NCBI GenBank assembly: GCA_958510875.1
Contig: OY294071.1
Span: 35,990,581 to 36,054,580, forward strand
Length of the DNA stretch: 64,000 bases
Source of the DNA: Endomychus coccineus
Lineage: Eukaryota > Arthropoda > Insecta > Coleoptera > Endomychidae
Direction of reading: 5' to 3'
This document shows positions 60,162 through 64,000 of the stretch, piece by piece. The notes under the pieces are model-generated. The model searched no databases and was not told where the DNA came from. It worked only from the letters and a program-made list of their open reading frames with translations. Both the position numbers and the translations under genes were made by a program. Positions within the stretch are counted from its first letter, which is position 1, and each line of letters starts with the position of its first letter.

Positions 60162-62809
60162 ATGAGTAGTGATTTAGTTGCTGACTTCTTATAAAATCCA
60201 TTTAGTGGATTAACATATGACAGCAAAGTGTTTTTTCTTTCAATAAACGGCCTTTACCGGATTTGAAAGGATTAGTAATGACATGTAAGTTTGAAAATCG
60301 ATCATTTATTACTGATAATTATAAAAAATATGTATGGTTGACGGGATCTGAGGTACACAATAAATTATATTGCTGGTATTGCTTCCTATTTACATCAGAT
60401 ACAACTTCATGTTGGGGGCACTTGGGTTATAATGATTTGAAAAATTTAGCTCGTGGCCTAGACAGACATGAAAAATCGCAGGAACATATTTCATCGATTA
60501 TTAAGTTTAAATTAACCGGTAAACAGAATATTGTTGATGTCATTGATTCTGCTCGTACACGCGAAATAGAAAATCATAATAATACAGTTAAAGACAACCG
60601 CGAAGTTTAAAAAAAAAATCATTGATTTCTTATTGTATTTATCATTTCAAGATTTGGCTTTTAGAGGGTATGATGAAACTGAAAATTCAGTTAATAAAGG
60701 TAATTTTAGGGAATTGTTAGATTTGTTTTGTAAATACGACAGTAAGCTTCGCGATTTTATGAGTAACGCGTCAGTATTTGCAGGCACCTCAAAAACAATA
60801 CAAAACGAAATTCTTGATTCAATAAATTATGTCCTCCGACATCACATAGAGGATGAATTATTGAATGTCCCTTTTTTTATGTGGCAGGTTGACGAAACAA
60901 ATGATATAACGTGTAAATCACAATTATCAATAATTTTTAGATTTGTAAAAAATGGACAACTAGTAGAAAGATTTTTAGGGTTTTACGATGTTAGTTCGGA
61001 AAGAACAGCGATCAATTTATTTAATTTCTTAATGGAAACATTTCAACGATTTGACTTTGCGAATAAATTAATTGCTAAAACCTACGGCGGCGCATCTGTA
61101 ATGGCGGGACCTTCAAACGGTCAAACAAAAATAAAATCAGTTTCGCCTCAGGCTATTGTTATCCTCTAGGAATTCGTTAATTTCTCTCCTCAATATGTAA
61201 CAAATTCTGGCTCTTAGGAATCTTAGGATCGCTGATCACGACTATTGAACTCAAAACGTTACACAAATTAGCTGGGGGTATTTTCGGGTCTCTGGAGCAC
61301 TGCATATACACGTCGTCTTCTAGAAATTCGTTAATTTTTCTTTATAATATGCAACAGCAGAGTCGCTGATCAGGATTACGACACTATTTTCTAATTGATA
61401 TTTTTATGTCTAAAATAAAATTATCGCTATTTGAAGATACTTATGAAATAAAAGTATGTTGCAAGTAAAATTATCAAGACAAACAAAAAGTGCGCATTCA
61501 TATATATGTTTTTTCAATAGAAATTTAATCGAAATTTAGGTAAATGATAAAACAATTTTTGAAAATTAAAATGGTGACATAATCGTGATCACCGACTCCA
61601 GAAAACCTCCGAGATCCAGAATTTGTTGTATATTATAAAGAAACATTAACGAATTTCTAGAAGATGATGTTACGCTCACAACATGGATTTGATTTTAAGT
61701 AATGCATTTAATTCCATTAAGGAAGTTAGAATTTCCTTTTCCAACTTATCGTCATTTTCAAATTTTCTTAGCAAATCCACCAAACGAACTGAAATTTTGA
61801 ATAACATAGTAGGAAACAGAATTCTCTGTAATGCTCCAACTCGATGGAATTTTACATCACGTGCAGTGTTTACCATCCACAAAAATAAAATAAAGACAAA
61901 TTAATTGAAACATTTGATTTTATATTAAACAGTGATGACTTTTCGACAGATCAGGTTTCATTAAATGCTGCTGTTGGTTTAAAATCTTATTTAGAAAATG
62001 AATTTTTGTTTTTTCTTGATACTTTTAAATAAATATTTGAACAAACTGATCTTATTTTTCAAATTTTATAACATAAATTCACTGATATAATTTATTCAAG
62101 AGATCGTTTGAAACGTCTCATTGATAAAAATCCAAGTTTCCGTAATACAGAATTTCATTTTGATATTTTATTTGAAAAATTTTCAACTGATGAGGCTCCT
62201 TCCGCGAAAAGGAGGAAAACATATAATTTGGTAGACAAGAAACTACATTATAAACAACTTTTTTTATGAAATTTTAGATACTATTAAAGGTCAAATTGAG
62301 ATTCGATTTTCCGATTTACATGAATTGAAGTTTTTCGATTAGACGAATAGAAGATTTTTCGAATCTTCTTCAAAAGAGTTTCCCAATACACTTTTAGATA
62401 ACTTAGTTCTAAAATATAGATTTTTTGATAAAATAACACTGCACAATGAATTATGCGTTATATACTCGGATAAAGATATTTTAGGCCAGTACGACAATCC
62501 GATATGATAAAATATATGATAGACAATGATTTGCAACAAGTTTTACCTTAGTTTTATAAACTACTTTGTTTGACAGTCACCATTCCTGTCACGTCGGCAT
62601 CGGTAGAGAGATCATTTTCTACTCTCAAACGAATTAAAACTTACATGCGAAATACAATGGGCCAAAATCGTTTATACAATGTTAGTTTGATATCTATTGA
62701 AAAAGATTTAGTGAAACACTTAAAACAAAATGATACATTTTATGATAATATTATTGATCAAACTAAAGACCGTAGAATTCCGTTAATATATAAAAAAAAA
62801 AAAAATTAA
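60162..62809 (+). pseudogene. hAT transposase, broken and interrupted
   Basis: Possible ATG at 60162. TTF-type finger 60340-60500 ('LYCWYCFLF', 'HEKSQEHI'). A frameshift in the poly-A run near 60610. Then 'QVDETNDITCKSQLSIIFRF' (catalytic Asp region, 60885-60945) and 'GGASVMAGPSNG'. The frame is cut by a 495-bp insertion and resumes with 'YAHNMDLIL' (about 61670) and 'APTRWNFTSR'. The C-terminal dimerisation block 'SASVERSFSTLKRIKTYMRN' is at 62590-62650. Several stops lie between 61900 and 62570. Confidence 0.85.
61166..61660. mobile_element. Nested foldback element inside the hAT gene
   Basis: A 495-bp insertion with inverted ends: ctaggaattcgttaatttct on the left and the inverse of attaacgaatttctag on the right. 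A second direct copy of the left-arm unit lies at 61319-61365. Internal phrases such as gctgatcacgactattgaactc and gggggtattttcgggtc resemble the subunits of the foldback element at 40133-41757. It splits the transposase frame between 'QAIVI' and 'CYAHN'. Confidence 0.75.
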
Positions 62810-63514
62810 TAAAAAAATACAAAATATGAAAAATTCCAAAAAAAATAAAAAATATCAAAAATCCAGAAAAAAGTAAAAAACAAAAAACGAACAAAAAATT
62901 GTTTGGCAAGAGAAACTCTACACCTCCACGTTGGTTCTTGCTGGGCAACAATTAATTTTGTCACTGAAGTAGGTGGTACGGTCGCTGTGCAAAAGTTAAA
63001 TTAATTGGCTGATTAGAGTATATTTTTAAGAAAACGTTTTATGCCAGCCTCCTCTCTTAAAAAAATTAAGAGCCGCCACTGGCGCCCCATATAGGTGATA
63101 CCAACATAGGAATATTTTATTTTACTGTAGGAAATATATAATTGATAGGTAACACTTTTTCCTATTATTCCGGAAAATTGAAAATTATTTACCGGTATTT
63201 GTTTAACGATATTTAATCAAAATTATCTTTTGACATCATACGTCCGGGTAGAAATTGTAAGCTGTTATTTTATGTTGAAATGGATGGTTGAAGTATTGTG
63301 AATTGTCTGATTAGTATTATAGATGGGTTTGAGAAATATTGAAAAATCAAATTTGTTATTGATTTTTCTATTTTTAGATCCAAAAGTTAATAGAGTAATA
63401 GATTTTTTTGCTTCATTTCAATTATGAATTTAATATTTGGATGAATCATATCTATAGATACTTGGAATGTATTCAGTTGTCCATTAGTTTCAATGAAATA
63501 TGTCGGAAACATAC

Positions 63515-63885
63515 CTTGCTCCAAATATTTCCGAAGTTTTTCGAGGAACGCTGAATTTTGCATTAGCTAACTTGAAACCTCTTATCTTAATATACCCATC
63601 TACAGCACTGGACGTGTACATACTGGTCTTCAATTTAATTCCTGTACTGGCAAAGAATGCATCTACTGACATGGAACCTGTAACATCGATTGAAATACTA
63701 GGTCTTATATCCGCTTTGATATCCAACTCTCTTTTCTTCGCGAAGTTATCAGCTTTGAAAGATCCGAAGAGCTTGAGGTTTATTGATGAAGTTCCAACTG
63801 CTGCTATAGATACAGGAAGCCCTGCTATACTAGGAACTACGTAGCTGCTGTCGAGGAACATGGTAGCCTTGTTATAGTTTATTTC
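63515..63885 (-). CDS. LLTP exon, end of open beta-sheet domain
   Basis: 371 nt, phase 0 at the start: 'EINYNKATMFLDSSYVVPSI', then 'AGLPVSIAAVGTSSINLKLF'. The VP...GLP motif is conserved across vitellogenin, apolipophorin and apoB family open beta-sheet domains. It continues with 'DIRPSISIDVTGSMSVDAFF' and ends 'RKTSEIFGA' plus two bases at GTATGT. Confidence 0.9.
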
Positions 63886-63944
63886 CTAAATGGAAAAAAA
63901 TTTGCTGAATACTCATCATTGGAATCCGGGTTTTCAGTACTTAC

Positions 63945-64000
63945 TTTACCAGCTAAAATGCGTTGAAAATAGTATGCAGGGTTGAAATTATCTAAAGCCT
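63945..64000 (-). CDS. LLTP exon, cut by the window edge
   Basis: The visible part encodes 'ALDNFNPAYYFQRILAGK' in phase 0 with donor GTAAGT; only a 59-bp intron separates it from the next exon. The exon continues past 64000 towards the N-terminal LPD_N lipid-binding domain. Confidence 0.85.

Larger units (their letters stand above)
59739..63081 (+). mobile_element. hAT element, ZMYM1-like type
   Basis: 3.34 kb. Inverted ends CAGTGGTGGCTC on the left and the inverse of CAGTGGCGGCTC on the right. Flanking GGGCCCCAT (59730-59738) and GCGCCCCAT (63082-63090) differ at one base and fit an aged hAT target duplication. The coding remnant carries a TTF-type zinc finger, catalytic and dimerisation regions. 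It lies in the intron between the exons at 63515 and 58703. Confidence 0.88.
10253..64000 (-). other. Large lipid transfer protein gene (LLTP family), internal part
   Basis: This is the span of 26 exons sharing one continuous reading frame of about 2,000 codons. Every junction has GT donor and AG acceptor sites and matching phase. The first exons hold the 'MFLDSSYVVP...AGLPVS' segment of the vitellogenin-type open beta-sheet domain. The rest is the long amphipathic beta-rich part seen in apolipophorin, apoLTP and apoB, with recurring 'TPF' modules and many potential N-glycosylation sites. Such proteins are secreted lipid carriers. The N-terminal LPD_N domain and the C-terminus lie outside the window. 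Small exons and the repeated TPF modules would also suit apoLTP, so I give no symbol. Introns are filled with transposons, but no exon I found is broken. Confidence 0.8.

Noticed and set aside
61676..61882. Minus-strand frame in the hAT element
   Set aside because: Antisense to the transposase segment with 'APTRWNFTSR'.

Overview
The window is insect nuclear DNA: AT-rich, with spliced genes, LINE, hAT, mariner and Tc1 transposons, microsatellites and foldback repeats. A beetle-like genome fits, but the order cannot be fixed from sequence alone.

One host gene dominates. On the minus strand, 26 coding exons (counting one split by a 51-nt intron-like gap) run from 64000 down to 10253. The splice phase is consistent at every junction, giving about 2,000 codons with no stop. 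The protein is a large lipid transfer protein (LLTP: vitellogenin / apolipophorin / apoLTP / apoB superfamily). The first exons carry the end of the open beta-sheet region, with the GLP motif typical of the family. The rest is the long beta-rich middle part, with repeated 'TPF' modules. Neither the start of the gene (signal peptide and LPD_N domain, beyond 64000) nor its end (beyond position 1, or across an intron longer than 10 kb) is in the window. Such proteins carry lipid in hemolymph; I cannot decide between apolipophorin (apoLpp) and apoLTP.

The introns are a mobile-element graveyard. From right to left: a ZMYM1-like hAT element (59739-63081) that itself holds a nested foldback element; a ~295-bp satellite (56430-57900); LINE RNase H and reverse-transcriptase pieces at many sites; a tRNA-like sequence (47.2 kb); a 1.6-kb foldback element with TA ends (40133-41757); two copies of a small hairpin (34.0 and 35.6 kb); a LINE 3' end with a TTTAC tail (31.8-32.7 kb); a 0.9-kb palindromic element (30204-31084); a second hAT with a perfect 8-bp target duplication (27629-29814); a mariner remnant (22861-23958); and an R4/Dong-type site-specific LINE sitting exactly inside a TA microsatellite (18854-22592). 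Further left are a 243-bp tandem repeat, a TA-flanked MITE, and LINE and Tc1 debris.

The first 10 kb hold no exon I can recognise. I found no clearly new cellular system. The most unusual items are the R4/Dong insertion in TA repeats with a disabled catalytic box, the two related foldback elements built from inverted arrays of tandem subunits, and an antisense LINE fragment that imitates a host exon.
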